From: Basidiobolus meristosporus CBS 931.73
Taxonomy: Eukaryota > Basidiobolomycota > Basidiobolomycetes > Basidiobolales > Basidiobolaceae
NCBI GenBank assembly: GCA_002104905.1
Contig: MCFE01000759.1
Location: forward strand, 1-38,906
DNA: 38,906 nt
Direction of reading: 5' to 3'
The number at the start of each line of letters is the position of its first letter. The first letter of the stretch is position 1. Below are positions 1 to 9,781 of this stretch, piece after piece. Position numbers and translations under genes: made by a program. Below the pieces are notes generated by a model. The model saw nothing but the letters and a program-made list of their open reading frames with translations. It ran no database searches and was not told the DNA's origin.

Positions 1-334
1 TCCATTCCCACCCCCCACCAAAACCGGGGAAAATACTAACCGTGGTTATGGCCCCAGTTAAGGTTGGCTTTTCCTTTTTTTTGTTTGAACCGAACAAACG
101 ATGCATCGTTTCCGTGCTTCTATGGTGCTGTCAGAGGGAATGCAAGTGATAGGAGTGAGGATAGCTTATTGCAACTCCCAAATAGTTCGATCCTAGAGAA
201 TTATCGATCTTTCTACACCTATTGTGATCCAGTATTCCTATATATCGTATCATTTGATCAACATTGCTTGATTATTCAACAGTGTCAACTTAACTTACAT
301 AGGTAAAAATCCCCAGATAGAACAAAATATAGAG
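1..334. other. Unassigned flank upstream of tRNA-Gly copy 1
   Basis: No gene is supported here. An 80-codon open frame at 64-306 matches nothing I recognise and has no coding signature. The sequence AACA ends at 324, ten bases before the tRNA, which is the spacing seen at the proven LTR/tRNA junctions in this window, so the stretch may be the end of an unrecognised LTR. No second copy is present to test this. Confidence 0.3.
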
Positions 335-405
335 GCGCCGTTAGTACAGTGGTAGAATTGAAGCTTCCCAAGCTTTAGCCCCGGGTTCGATTCCCGGACG
401 GCGCA
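335..405 (+). tRNA. tRNA-Gly(CCC), copy 1
   Basis: This 71-nt gene folds as a complete cloverleaf. The acceptor stem GCGCCGT pairs with ACGGCGC, with discriminator A405. The anticodon stem AAGC/GCTT holds the loop TTCCCAA (anticodon CCC, Gly). The T arm is CCGGG-TTCGATT-CCCGG. The A box (TTAGTACAGTGG) and B box (GGTTCGATTCC) are intact, there is no intron, and a TTTT terminator follows at 411. It points toward copy 2 (891-961) in a tail-to-tail pair. Confidence 0.95.
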
Positions 406-890
406 GATTATTTTCTTTGATGGCACTCCGCATCATAGCTGTACCTTCATAAGTAAACTGCGTTCATCATATTGTAACATTTGGAGTAAATGCAGAACCT
501 TCAATGAACGATATTTATGATAGGGGATAAGTAAATCCTCGAGTTGATTAATGTCCCGTCGAAACCTCTCAACATTCTTCTATTTGCCAATCGGTTGAAT
601 TCTCAACACCCCATTGTGCCACTTCGAATGACATGGCTCAGCTAAGACCAGATTCACACTGGAGCTAATAAAATCCTACCAAGTTGAGCGGCTGTACTAG
701 CCATGACAAGCCCATAAGTACACCTGACAGTTGGTGGATTTGTTATGAGCGGAGCATGATCGAAGTTGAAAGGTAACCTGACTTGGCTTACTACTTTGAT
801 ACGGGAAAGACTGACAATGTGGGAAAAAGGATGTTTGTGTATCAAGGTACAGCTATGACGCGGAGTGCCATCGGGGAAAAGAAAATAATG

Positions 891-961
891 TGCGCCGTCC
901 GGGAATCGAACCCGGGGCTAAAGCTTGGGAAGCTTCAATTCTACCACTGTACTAACGGCGC
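891..961 (-). tRNA. tRNA-Gly(CCC), copy 2
   Basis: This copy reads the same as copy 1 over all 71 nt, on the opposite strand, with intact acceptor, anticodon (CCC) and T arms and both internal promoter boxes. Its 3' flank in sense direction has a TTTT tract about 5 nt past the gene, then the GGCACTCCG motif shared by several copies. No clear LTR end is seen upstream of its 5' end (after 961), unlike most copies here. Confidence 0.95.
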
Positions 962-1192
962 CTTCACATTGCATGATTCTTGGGCATTTTTTGGCATTCA
1001 CCCCATGCACATCTTCCTTTTCTCTTTCCCAATATTATGGTTACTCTTAGGATCCTACCTTCGCAACCATAGCCTAAAACCCACACTTACTCACAATGTT
1101 GAGTGTTAAAGCCACATACACTCTTGCCTTTTGGTTCACGTGCACTCTTTCGATTTCCTGCCTTTAACCCTTTCTTTTATCCCATCTGGTTA
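962..1192. other. Unassigned spacer
   Basis: I see no gene, tRNA or recognisable LTR here. The open frames are short and overlap the neighbouring tRNA or the 340-bp repeat. Confidence 0.3.
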
Positions 1193-1532
1193 GCTATTTG
1201 CTCTGATTGTAGTCATGCTGTATTTGTTGTAGGTCAAGTTATTGCGCTCCTCCCCATCAACAGACACGAAGGCCTAGTTTGTGAGAGTACCGCACCCAAC
1301 TCGATCCTTGAATCTTCAATTTATATACGGCCTAGTGCTTAATCGACGACTTCCTACACGGAACCATCCTCACATAGGTGCTTTTAGATAAATTGTGAAT
1401 AAAATGCGTTGTAAGGAATGGTTGGGATGGATGGGGCCAACATATACTCCATGCGAAATTCCATCACATGTGGGATCACCCATGATTTGGGAGGCGGGAT
1501 TTTTGTGGGCTTCACCCAAATATGTCGATGGA
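1193..1532. repeat. 340-bp direct repeat, copy 1
   Basis: The segment matches 4825-5164 over exactly 340 bp, in the same orientation and with no indel seen. The few differences I could find are all transitions. It contains TATATACGG and, about 90 bp later, AATAAAATG, a promoter-to-poly(A) arrangement that would fit an LTR. I find neither TG...CA ends nor a target duplication, so the class stays open. Similarity stops sharply after the GATGGA at its right end. Confidence 0.6.
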
Positions 1533-1958
1533 CCCAGAGGTATGGACAGAATCCATGGTCATGAAATATGGCAAGCCAAGATTTTTGCTAGCCGTGGTAA
1601 GGTTTGGATGTGGATTTGTGCAATCGGTCTCTCCTGATAATGGTTCTTTACTCAAGTAGTATGGATACTGCTCTTAGTAGGTAGAATTCACTCTGCACTT
1701 ACATTCCGAACCAACCCAGATTTTTGGTCCGGCTCTAGATGGAATAATCATATTGTCAGAATTGGTTTGTCAGTACATCTATCAACGTATATGAAACATA
1801 TTACGTATCAAAATTGGTTGCCAAGCTTACCTAAGATGTCCTCTAGTGGGCCTCATGAAACATGTAGTGAATGCGCATTCTAAAAATGAAGCTATGGGTA
1901 TACAAATCATTACATCCTTGGAAAATTACCACAGTATTGGTATAAAAAAGAAAAGTTT
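1533..1958. other. Unassigned spacer
   Basis: About 425 bp lie between the 340-bp repeat and tRNA-Gly copy 3. I recognise no coding frame, RNA or repeat copy here. Confidence 0.3.
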
Positions 1959-2029
1959 TGCGCCGTCCGGGAATCGAACCCGGGGCTAAAGCTTGGGAAG
2001 CTTCAATTCTACCACTGTACTAACGGCGC
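1959..2029 (-). tRNA. tRNA-Gly(CCC), copy 3
   Basis: The 71-nt gene is intact and reads the same as copies 1 and 2, with CCC anticodon and A and B boxes. A CTTTTC tract just past its 3' end can terminate Pol III. Its 3' flank lacks the GGCACTCC motif, so it is the one intact copy without a pair partner or the shared flank. An LTR-B begins at 2039, nine bases upstream of the mature 5' end. Confidence 0.93.
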
Positions 2030-2038
2030 CTCTATAAT

Positions 2039-2366
2039 TGTTACAGAGTAAAGAGTCACTCGATGTTAAGTGACATCAACGCATACAAAGACGACTTAGT
2101 AGCCAGGGAAAAGCAAATCAAAGACAAATCACCAGACTCACAACAAGGTATAAATACCAAACAAGTAACTAAATAAAAAGGGAGTTTTTGGTTATAGGCA
2201 GAAGAGCGTAGTAGGAACAAATATTAGTTTGAATATATTTCTACAAAGTCACCACCCTAACCTTTTTAAGAGATATTCTTACACTACCCTGTCAAATCTA
2301 CAAGATAACATATAGGTTATCCCTTTTTGTACTCTCTAAAGGACATTACTCTTTAAGTACGTAACA
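2039..2366 (+). mobile_element. LTR-B, left copy next to tRNA-Gly 3
   Basis: This 328-bp LTR starts TGTTACAGAG and ends GTAACA, so it has TG...CA ends with an inverted TGTTAC/GTAACA terminus. It contains GTATAAATACC as a likely TATA box. The same family recurs at 2372, 3012, 9782, 18039 and 30215. A Gag fragment follows at 2757 in the same orientation, so this may be the 5' LTR of a truncated element, interrupted by the solo LTR at 2372. Confidence 0.8.
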
Positions 2367-2371
2367 GAATT

Positions 2372-2689
2372 TGTTAGTAGGGAGTCAGTTGATGTTAAGT
2401 GACATCAATGCATATAAAGACAACTTAGTAGCCAGGGAAAAGCAAAACCAGACAACTCACCAGACTCACAATAAGGTATAAATACCCATCAAACAATCAA
2501 ATAAAGGGGAAGTTTGGTTAGAAGTAGGTAGAGTGGTAGAAACAAATATTACTTGGAATTTATTTCTACAAGTCACCATCCTATCCTTTTAATAGATATT
2601 CTTACTCTACCCTGTCAAATCTACAAGATAACATACACATTATCCGTTTTTGTACTCTCTAAAGGACATTACTCTTCAAGTACATAACA
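2372..2689 (+). mobile_element. Solo LTR-B with 5-bp target duplication
   Basis: A second LTR-B of 318 bp is flanked on both sides by GAATT (2367-2371 and 2690-2694). That direct duplication shows it was a separate insertion, later reduced to a solo LTR by recombination. It landed immediately beside the end of the LTR at 2039-2366. It begins TGTTAGTAGG instead of TGTTACAGAG, so its terminal bases have diverged. Confidence 0.85.
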
Positions 2690-2756
2690 GAATTGGGGCT
2701 CACAGCAGGGGTAGTATTAAACAAAAGTAATCTACCTCTCACAAGAAGAACGGGAG

Positions 2757-3011
2757 ATGATCACGCTACAATGGGAACAAAGATTGGCCATGATTAGCAA
2801 TTTCTCCAGATACCAGACCAAGGATCCTTTTGCTTGGCTACGGGAATGTGAAGTTGGTCAAAAGGCAAATCAATGGGATCTAGTAGAACTTCCAATGATG
2901 GCAGGTGCTTATATGAAGGATCTGGCAGCTACTTGGTATGAAGAAAACAAAGGACTTTTGACAGATTGGGAAACCTTTCAGCAAAGATTTAAAGAAAAAT
3001 ACATCACAATG
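2757..3011 (+). pseudogene. Ty3/gypsy Gag fragment (LTR-B element)
   Basis: About 85 codons resemble the core of a retrotransposon Gag: DPFAWLRECEV, then LKDLAATWY-like MKDLAATWYEENKG, then FQQRFKEKYIT. The same order (DPVDWIREVEM, LKDNAALWYDRH, FKQRFNEKFVT) is seen in the Gag of element A at 25964-26728, so the two are related. The frame runs into an inverted LTR-B at 3012 and is therefore truncated. No nucleocapsid knuckle, protease or reverse transcriptase follows. Confidence 0.7.
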
Positions 3012-3250
3012 GTAAGAATATCTCTTAAAAGATTAGGATGGTGACTTGTAGAAATATATTCAAAGTAATATTTGTTTCTACCGCTCTTCCTACCTCTGAC
3101 CAAGCTTCCCCTTTATTTGATTGTTTGATTGGTATTTATACCTTATTGTGAGTCTGGTGATTTGTCTTGTTTGGCTTTCCCCTGGCTACTAAGTTGTCTT
3201 TGTATGTGTTGATGTCACTTAACATCAAGTAACCCCTTACACTGTAACCA
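3012..3250 (-). mobile_element. Truncated LTR-B, inverted
   Basis: The segment starts GTAAGAATATCTC and ends CACTGTAACCA. It is the reverse complement of most of LTR-B and lacks the portion next to the element's 3' end. It faces the LTR at 2039, so the cluster is not a simple full-length element but a rearranged or nested one. Confidence 0.75.
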
Positions 3251-3264
3251 CATTGAATAAATAT

Positions 3265-3553
3265 AAGCAAGAAAAAGTTGCTAATTTCATTTATTGAGTC
3301 AGGTACAAGAATAATATCAGAGGTAATATAATGAATATATTTGTTGCTCATATCAACCCAACCTCATGAGAAGTCATTCTGGGAAGTAAAAATGATCTTT
3401 GGATTAGGCTGGAGTGATTGCTGTAAATTTTGGGGTTTTCCTAAGCATATTTTACATGTGCTTTTTGCCAAGGCCTAGCAAAGGGGCTTTTGGACAGTTA
3501 ATCAAGTTCTCATTCTGGGCACCTGGCATTTTGGTGAAAAAATATTCATAACA
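3265..3553 (-). mobile_element. Diverged relic related to LTR-F
   Basis: Several blocks match, in order, the solo LTR-F at 10937-11285 read on the minus strand: TTCATTTATTGA, ATTTTACATG, then a run from TTCTCAT through TTTTGGTGAAAA to ATATT. It ends CATAACA. The left edge is uncertain and no target duplication was found. This is an old copy of the same or a sister LTR family. Confidence 0.4.
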
Positions 3554-3810
3554 GCAACAATGAAACACAGCTTTGCAATCCCAGTACAATACTGTGAGAG
3601 CTAGGGCCCTGCAGTCAATGCACCTATTTCTTGATTTCTTTTCAATGGCATCTTAGATGTAAATTGAGACCAAAGACCAACTGGTAATATATGGCCATGA
3701 ATAAACACCAGTCTGTTTTGCAACAATAGTTGCTAATAGGTAATGAAGGATTTGTATTCATTTCAACATATTGCAATATTGTTCAAACCAGATGGTGGCT
3801 TAATCAGGTA
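3554..3810. other. Unassigned spacer
   Basis: No gene or recognised repeat is seen in this stretch between the LTR relic and the tRNA-linked segment. Confidence 0.3.
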
Positions 3811-4002
3811 TTATTTGAACAGAGAGTAGGGTAAAAGCAACATCCTTGGTGGGCACTCCGCAAAGCAATGCTGTACACCCAGAAGCGTATTGTTTCCACC
3901 AAAACGCAGCATTTGGAGAAACTGTAGAATCACCAATGGATCAAAGCCTAGCTGCGTGATCTCAGAGTTGACCTGTTTGTCCTCGAAGTGTACCAACTTC
4001 AT
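3811..4002 (-). CDS. Short conserved frame beside tRNA-Gly (copy at 4 kb)
   Basis: This 63-codon frame begins MKLVHFEDKQVN and continues EITQLGFDPLVILQFLQML. I do not recognise the protein. The same frame occurs at 14000-14155 and 27190-27345. Compared with the 27-kb copy, the first 32 codons show 8 silent and 4 replacement differences and no indel, a hint of past selection on the peptide. All three copies share an in-frame stop four to five codons before the ATG. The frame here is longer at its C-terminus than the 51-codon copies. Expression is unproven, and it could be a fragment of a former larger gene. Confidence 0.35.
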   Translation of the reverse strand: MKLVHFEDKQVNSEITQLGFDPLVILQFLQMLRFGGNNTLLGVQHCFAECPPRMLLLPYSLFK

Positions 4003-4097
4003 TTTTCTTGAGAATTATACGTAGCTCCTTCAAAATTTGGAATGATTTGGTAGTGCAACGGCTTTAGGAGTGCCCATGAGGATTGGAAAAGATCGTA

Positions 4098-4168
4098 TCC
4101 GCCGTCTGGGAATCGAATCCGGGGCCAAAGCTTGGGAAGCTTCAATTGTACCATTGTACTAATGGCGC
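4098..4168 (-). pseudogene. tRNA-Gly(CCC) pseudogene, copy 4
   Basis: The cloverleaf is recognisable and the CCC anticodon is kept, but the acceptor stem has two mismatches (positions 1-72 and 6-67) and the T stem two more, all relative to the intact copies. Several changes fit C-to-T at CpG or its complement. It retains the downstream TTTT and GGGCACTCC motif. LTR-I lies 10 bp upstream of its 5' end. Confidence 0.8.
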
Positions 4169-4178
4169 CACTAATTAA

Positions 4179-4473
4179 TGTTATGAATCTAAAACTTTGA
4201 CAAGAAGGAAATTGCAGAGTCGGAGAGATACTTGTAAACTGATCAAGAACCTATAAAAGTTGATGTGTTGTTGTAAGTACTAGGGTGGGTTTATATAGGT
4301 ATGTCCCTGGGTAATAGTTTCCGTTGGTGTTGGGCAAACTTCCAAAAGTACCCAAAATGTACTAAGTACATGTAATACCTGAAAATGTCTTTGAAGTTGA
4401 TCTGATATATATTGGTCTTTGGTACTTGTTTGCCCGCTAACGTCTGTTTTGGAATAAAGTGTAATTCACAACA
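4179..4473. mobile_element. Solo LTR-I, 10 bp upstream of tRNA-Gly copy 4
   Basis: This 295-bp segment starts TGTTATGAATC and ends CACAACA, flanked on both sides by ATTAA (4174-4178 and 4474-4478). It holds GTTTATATAGG and, 15 bases before the end, GGAATAAAG, which suit promoter and poly(A) signals on the plus strand. The perfect 5-bp duplication makes a solo LTR very likely. It is the cleanest example here of insertion at a fixed distance upstream of a tRNA gene. Confidence 0.8.
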
Positions 4474-4478
4474 ATTAA

Positions 4479-4824
4479 AGCTTCTTTCATCTATTACAAT
4501 ATGAGCCCTGAAATCCGGTTAGCGTTACTCAGAATGTTTAGTAATCACAATTGTTCGCACTTTCTCTAGCTTACATCGATGGTAAATATACTTAGGGGTT
4601 AAGACAGACCAGGGAACGGTGGTTCAAATTTGACACCAGTTCCCTTAAAGAAACACTGGACCTCTCTTATGGCTTATTTCCCGAACCCTCTACTTGAATA
4701 AAACCATTCTTAGTACCCACTATCAATATCTACTTGCGCTGGGAACCACAACACATCCTCATCTGTGATTGTGTACTTGCACAAATGAACACCCATTCTC
4801 CCCTTCTCTTATCTCGTGTGATTG
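4479..4824. other. Unassigned spacer
   Basis: No gene, RNA or repeat copy is recognised between solo LTR-I and the second copy of the 340-bp repeat. Confidence 0.3.
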
Positions 4825-5164
4825 GCTATTTACTCTGATTGTAGTCGTGTTGTATTTGTTGTAGGTCAAGTTATTGCGCTCCTCCCCATCAACAGACACG
4901 AAGGCCTAGTTTGTGAGAGTACCGCACCCAACTCGATCCTTGAATCTTCAATTTATATACGGCCTAGTGCTTAATCGACGACTTCCTACACGGAACCATC
5001 CTCACATAGGTGCTTTTAGATAAATTGTGAATAAAATGCGTTGTAAGGAGTGGTTGGGATGGATGGGGCCAACATATACTCCATGCGAAATCTCATCACA
5101 TGTGGGATCATCCATGATTTGGGAGACGGGATTTTTGTGGGCTTCACCCAAATATATCGATGGA
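4825..5164. repeat. 340-bp direct repeat, copy 2
   Basis: This copy pairs with 1193-1532. Its right end abuts the RNase H remnant of element G, cutting that domain after the QGELH motif. It could therefore be the terminal repeat of element G in minus orientation, or a later insertion. The other copy has no retrotransposon coding sequence beside it. Confidence 0.6.
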
Positions 5165-7600
5165 GCTCTCCTTGGTGATCTTGAAAAAGTACTGCCCCAA
5201 CTGCTACATCTGATGCATCCGTTTCCACCGTAAATGGTTTGTTTAGACATGGAGGTTTTAGGACGGAGGCACTGGTGAGGGCTTCCTTCAGTTGACTGAA
5301 TGCCGTTTGACATAATGCTCATTACACCGGTCTTTTCTTTGGGTCCAACCCTCTAATAAAGTTGGACAATGGTGCAGATATGCCTGCAAAACCTCTTATG
5401 AACTTGCGATAGTAAGATGCCCACCCTAGGAACTGTCAAGCTTGTACATTACTTGTGGTTGGCCACTCTCTAATGACTTGTACTTGGTAAGGTCTAGTTT
5501 GATCCCTTCAGCTGACACTATACGGCCGACAAATTTTAGGGAGGTCTTCCCAAACCCATATTTCTTCTTTTTTGTATACAGACGGTTTCTCTTCAAGATT
5601 TCCAGGATTTGTCTGACATGACCTTTGTGACTTGCCTGGTCTGGGCAACAAATTAAAATATCATTTAGGTATACAATTACATATGAGTCTAGATATGAGT
5701 TCAACACCCGGTTCACCATTGCCTGGAAAACTGGGGGAGCATTTACCAATCCAAGAGGCAGCGCCTCGGATTCAAGATTGCTGTATCTGGTGTTAAACGC
5801 GGTTTTGGGAATATTGTCAGATGCAATGCGTATCTGATGATAACTACTCTTGAGATCAATTTTGGAGTTGTATTGGACTGTGTCCAACTAGTTCAAACAT
5901 TCGTCTAGTTAGGGTAATGAACACCAATTCCTTATCGTCACAATATTTAAGGCTCGGTAATCAATGCGCATTTGCGTTTTTCCATCCTTCTTCCTGATGA
6001 ATGATACTGGCGCACCCCATGGAGAGGTACTTGGATGTATCAACTGCTTCTGTAAGAGTTCCTTTGGCTGACGTTTTAATTCTTGCGGTTCCAGTGGGCT
6101 CATTATGTATGGTGAATAACTAATGGATTGAGCCTCCCCTGTCTCTATAACATTTGTAACCTCACATTCTGGTGGTGTGGGAAGGACGCAGAACACCCAG
6201 TTATCATCATAGGTGTTAATTTCCAATGTGACTTTAGCCACTTGGTTGGTTAATTCAATTTGGGCATTAGCCATTTTCACTTAGAACTGGTCAGTTGTTT
6301 CTAATAGAATATCATCGAACTTCAAAAACTTTCGATCAATGTAGCTGATACTGGCTCCGCTATCAATCAGAATTCTGGCTGGTCTTGCTGCCACCGAAGC
6401 CTTGATGAGTCTCAACCAGTGTGGGTTCACATGCAGGTGCTCCGTTGTCCTTTTGATCCTAGCAGGATTGCTACTGCTTAACTTTGGTGTGTGATAAGGT
6501 ATAGCTGTCACTGTTGCTATGGCATTATCATTTGGATTGTCTGTTGTGCTTGGGTCCTACTTACTTTCTTTGAGGGCCTCGTACATCTCGTTCATAACTA
6601 GTGGAGAATTATGCATCATATCTTCCGCTCTAGGGCAGTCTAGGGTTTTGCTTGGTCTCATTCTATCAGCTCTAAGGGGTTCTAATAGTTGGAGTTCGAG
6701 GGGTTCATAGGTTCTTGGTAGTCGTAGTCCGCCAAGTTTATAGGGCTTGCTACATCTTCACTGTTTGTCTTCAATATATTTCTATGGGCCATAGGGTCAC
6801 TGGGGGCATAATCATCAACAATTCTTTCCTCTCGGGGTCCTGGATATATTTCCCTCTTCTGTTTTTTTGGGCGCAGTCATAACTAGGCCATCTATGACTG
6901 CCACCTTCTGCTTTTTTTGTTTCTTGGAACATTCTCTTGAGATGTGTCCTGGCTGGCGATGCCGGAAGCATAGGCATTTACTTCTACATTCTTCACATAA
7001 ATCTTTGCTTAGCTTGGGTAGGTTTAATTGCGCTGCCTGCAAATCTACCTCCATAGGATCAAGCTGATCATACAGGCTGGATGGTGCTATGAACACTTGA
7101 GGTAGCGTGATGATTCTGTTTGTCTTTGATTGAAAGAGCATCTGATCAACTGTTTCTACCATTTGAACGGCCTCTTCAAATGTCAAGGGATCTCGCAGCT
7201 TGACTTATACTTTGGCGCGTGGTTTCAGTCCACATACAACTCGGTCAAGCTTTTCATCCTCCGTTATTGGTGTAATCTGTAGAATGATGTTCCTGAATTC
7301 TGTGCCATATGCAGCAACTGACGTTGTTCGTTGCGTGGTAGTTAATTTATCCCAAGCCAGTTGTAAGTAATTTGATGGCTTGAATTCTGCACATTACTTT
7401 GTTTTGAAACGCTCCCAACCCTTCTGATGGCCTATTGGTTGTTCACATTTCCATTATATGGCTGCATCATCCCGTATAAGTGATATAGCATAATTGACCT
7501 TCTGTACGAGTGTTGATTGCATAGTTTCACCGTAATGGTCTACCACAAATAACCACGCTTAATTGGACTTTGAAAGGTCTTGATGGATTGGTTTTTGTCA
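5165..7600 (-). pseudogene. Element G: broken Ty3/gypsy gag-pol
   Basis: Reading leftward, the parts are in standard order: Gag (about 7560-6815), protease (6511-6281, with ILIDSGAS, the DSGA active site), reverse transcriptase (6280-5426, with [27 protein letters not shown]) and the start of RNase H ([16 protein letters not shown], near 5230). The Gag knuckle reads CFRHRQPGHISREC, with His in place of the second Cys. The catalytic YxDD box reads YLND at 5660-5671. Several stops and shifts break the frame. The rest of RNase H and integrase are missing at the junction with the 340-bp repeat, and no 5' LTR is seen at the right end. Dead element. Confidence 0.85.
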
Positions 7601-7607
7601 AATACTC

Positions 7608-8190
7608 TTGTATAAGGTTCTGGGTGTTGAGCAACTGTTGTACAATATCATTCTTGCTCATTGTATTATATGGTTCTCTGGCAGTCGCTGTGCAGTTGAA
7701 ACTTCTTGTGATCTTCCCTTTGTATTAGCACTTTGGTTCCTACTTCTGGTTCTTGGTCATCTACGTTTTTGTCATATCTTAACTTCATTTGTTGACCTTG
7801 GTCTTTATGCCGTTTTAAAAACCTACTCCCGCTTGTGACCTAACTTCCATTTCTCGTATCCTCCATTCTACTTTATCATCATCGTCTTCAGGATTCCACA
7901 GATTTGGTTGTGTTGTGGCACCTGGAATCTTTGGCTCTTGTCTTTATACCACATAGAATGGTGAATACGCAACAAGTCACATGGGCTTGTATTCTGCATG
8001 CGAAGAGTACCTGCTGAACAAAATCATTTCACTTGTGGTGTATACCTTGAACATAGGTTGCTAGCATTCGGTAAAGCAGCCCGTTAAAACGTTCATTCAC
8101 CCCATTTTTTCTAGGATGAATAGCTGAAGTCTTAAATGTTTGATTCCTTGTAGTTTAACGTAGCTTCCCATTACCCCTTCAATGAAGTTT
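7608..8190 (-). pseudogene. Integrase relic (C/D-type element)
   Basis: In shifting frames, the minus strand gives FIEGVMGSYVKLQGIKHL, then NGV-NERFNGL (the catalytic Glu region), then the C-terminal part seen in elements C and D (PFYxVY, then the segment read as KEDHKKFQP). It has many stops and indels. It joins element G abruptly near 7600 and an inverted piece near 8191, so it is a scrap of another element. Confidence 0.7.
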
Positions 8191-8191
8191 T

Positions 8192-8401
8192 GCCAGCACT
8201 GGATGGGTCCATTCGTTATAAGTAAAAAAATACCGTTCTCAATGTGTCAGATCGTACATACAAGTGGCGAGATGCAAAGAACGTTAATCTACTGAGACAG
8301 ACTAAAAATAGCTTTACAAGATGGGCCATTCCCGAAAAAAGGGGTTGATACTGTAAAGACAAAGATTCTTCCTGAGAAAAATCAGTTGAAGAAGGGGAGA
8401 A
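8192..8401 (+). pseudogene. Integrase C-terminal tail, plus strand
   Basis: The plus strand reads WMGPFVI, then DRLKIALQDGPFPKK, then EEGENVV, the same tail that ends elements C (near 10680) and D (near 14480) on the other strand. It runs directly into LTR-H at 8402, as an integrase end normally meets its 3' LTR. The preceding relic at 7608-8190 is inverted relative to it, which marks a rearrangement junction near 8191. Confidence 0.7.
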
Positions 8402-8615
8402 TGTTGTAATAGTTTGAAAGCTGTCCTGAACGAACTGAAGATCTGGGCATATACAGAGGCGTCAGCACCAAATAACACCTAAGTATATGCAAATAGATGG
8501 CCAGATATGAAACAAAACTGTTTGCATGTATTCGGAAAATGTGTTAAATAGCTGATCGCAGGCCAAAATAAAGGCAGACTTGGTTACACCAAACAAAGGA
8601 ACAGGAATAACCCGG
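8402..8615 (+). mobile_element. LTR-H, plus orientation, truncated
   Basis: The segment starts TGTTGTAATAG and ends at AATAACCCGG, where it meets Gag coding sequence of the opposite strand. It is the inverse of 9355-9559 but lacks the last bases (the counterpart of the TGTTATGAACT start at 9355). It belongs to the same LTR superfamily as C and D. Confidence 0.65.
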
Positions 8616-9345
8616 ATCGCATAGCATTTTCATCTCTCTTCTGTTTTGGACACTCGTAATTTGGTCGTATCTTTCTGCAATCATGTAGGTCTCCTTAGAT
8701 GAGCTAGGATTTTGAAGCTCTACCTCTCTTCTAGTTGCCTTCATAAGTCCACGTGTGTACCGATCAAGTATCTCATCTTCAGCAATTCCCTCAATATCCA
8801 ATAGAATACTCTTGAATTGGTTAGCGAAATTATTAATTGTTTCCTTCTGAACTAGCCGTACAAGTTTGTCTCTGGCACGCTTAGTTGCTGTTACGAGCTT
8901 GAATTCGGTCCTCAATTTTTGTTTGAACCAATTCCACTGATCAACTTCAACTTCATAACCTTCTTGGACTCTCTTCAAGTGAGACCTCCATGATAACAAC
9001 GCTTGTCCCCTGAACAGACTTGATGCGTAATCCACCATTTGTGACTTACTAACGTTTGTAAATTTCAGGTGCTTTTCAACTTGGAAAATCCAAGAATCCA
9101 CATTTGATTTTCCTTCAAACGTGTCAGGCTTTACTAACTTTGCGTGATCGGACCCCATACTTCCATATGCCTTCCAGATATCTTCTGTTGTAGGCAAGTT
9201 CTCTTGCGCACCATATTGCGCCTTTAGCCACTGGTTTCCTTCATTTAATTCTTGCTATTGCTCGCGTAGCAATGCATTGATGTCTTTTCCAGAGCTACAT
9301 CCTTTGGTACTCTTGCTATTGGGAGAACCGCCTTTTGTGTTGCTG
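8616..9345 (-). pseudogene. Gag of element H, broken
   Basis: The frame has a Gag of the C/D type: [55 protein letters not shown]. Compared with C, the initiator ATG reads ATA and an in-frame stop lies shortly after LLREQ. The usual C-terminal part with the zinc knuckle is missing: after EMKM the frame runs into inverted LTR-H near 8615. A primer-site-like TGGATAGCAGCAAC precedes the Gag at the right edge. Non-functional. Confidence 0.75.
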
Positions 9346-9354
9346 CTATCCAAG

Positions 9355-9559
9355 TGTTATGAACTCCGGGTTGTTCCTATTCCTTTGTTTGATGTAATCA
9401 AGTCTGCCTTTATTTGGCCTGCGATCAACTATTTAACACATTGTTTCATATCTGGCCGTCTATTTGCATATACTTGAGTGTTATTTGGTGCTGGCGCCTC
9501 TGTATATGCCTAGACCTTTAGTTCGCTCAGGTCAGGTTTCAAGCTATTATTACTTGTAA
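9355..9559 (-). mobile_element. LTR-H, minus orientation
   Basis: This LTR starts TGTTATGAACTCC on the plus strand and corresponds to the inverse of 8402-8615. As the right-hand LTR of a minus-strand element it would be the 5' LTR of the Gag at 8616-9345. Its outer edge is blurred by LTR-A, which starts at 9560. Confidence 0.65.
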
Positions 9560-9779
9560 TGTTACGCTCGTAGAGGGAAATCCCGGCTAAACAGTAAATC
9601 TCTTGGGATTCCGGTGAGAGTAAGAGTTGATCCAGGATGCAAGGGAGAAGATACTTTATTCGTGTACAAGTCTATCTGTAATAGTTATTCATGGTGTGCT
9701 TTATATGCAGTGTGCTAAATTAAGTTTTAGTGATAAATTAGTAATGGATAGGGTTTCTGGTATACTTTACCCTGTAACA
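9560..9779 (-). mobile_element. LTR-A, internally deleted
   Basis: The ends match the LTRs of element A (TGTTACGCTCG...CCCTGTAACA), but about 107 bp before the 3' end are missing: the sequence passes from GATAGGGTTT directly to CTGGTATAC. Only two bases separate it from the next LTR. Confidence 0.8.
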
Positions 9780-9781
9780 AG

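Larger units (their letters stand above)
335..961. repeat. Inverted tRNA-Gly pair unit 1 (627 bp)
   Basis: Two tRNA-Gly genes face each other tail to tail and form inverted ends. The symmetry extends past the tRNAs: about 27 bp at 421-447 (TGGCACTCCGCATCATAGC and onward) recurs inverted at about 848-874, with one visible mismatch, an A for G at a CpG. The inner spacer shows only partial similarity to the 708-bp units at 13.5 and 27.1 kb. It encodes a remnant (LHLLQML then VQL) of the short frame described in those units. No transposase or other gene is visible inside. Confidence 0.7.

Noticed and set aside
64-306. Open frame of 80 codons near the left edge
   Set aside because: No recognisable domain and no support beyond openness; left as unassigned flank.
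783-1109. Open frame of 108 codons on the plus strand
   Set aside because: It runs through the antisense strand of tRNA-Gly copy 2 and the inverted arm; no homology or coding pattern.
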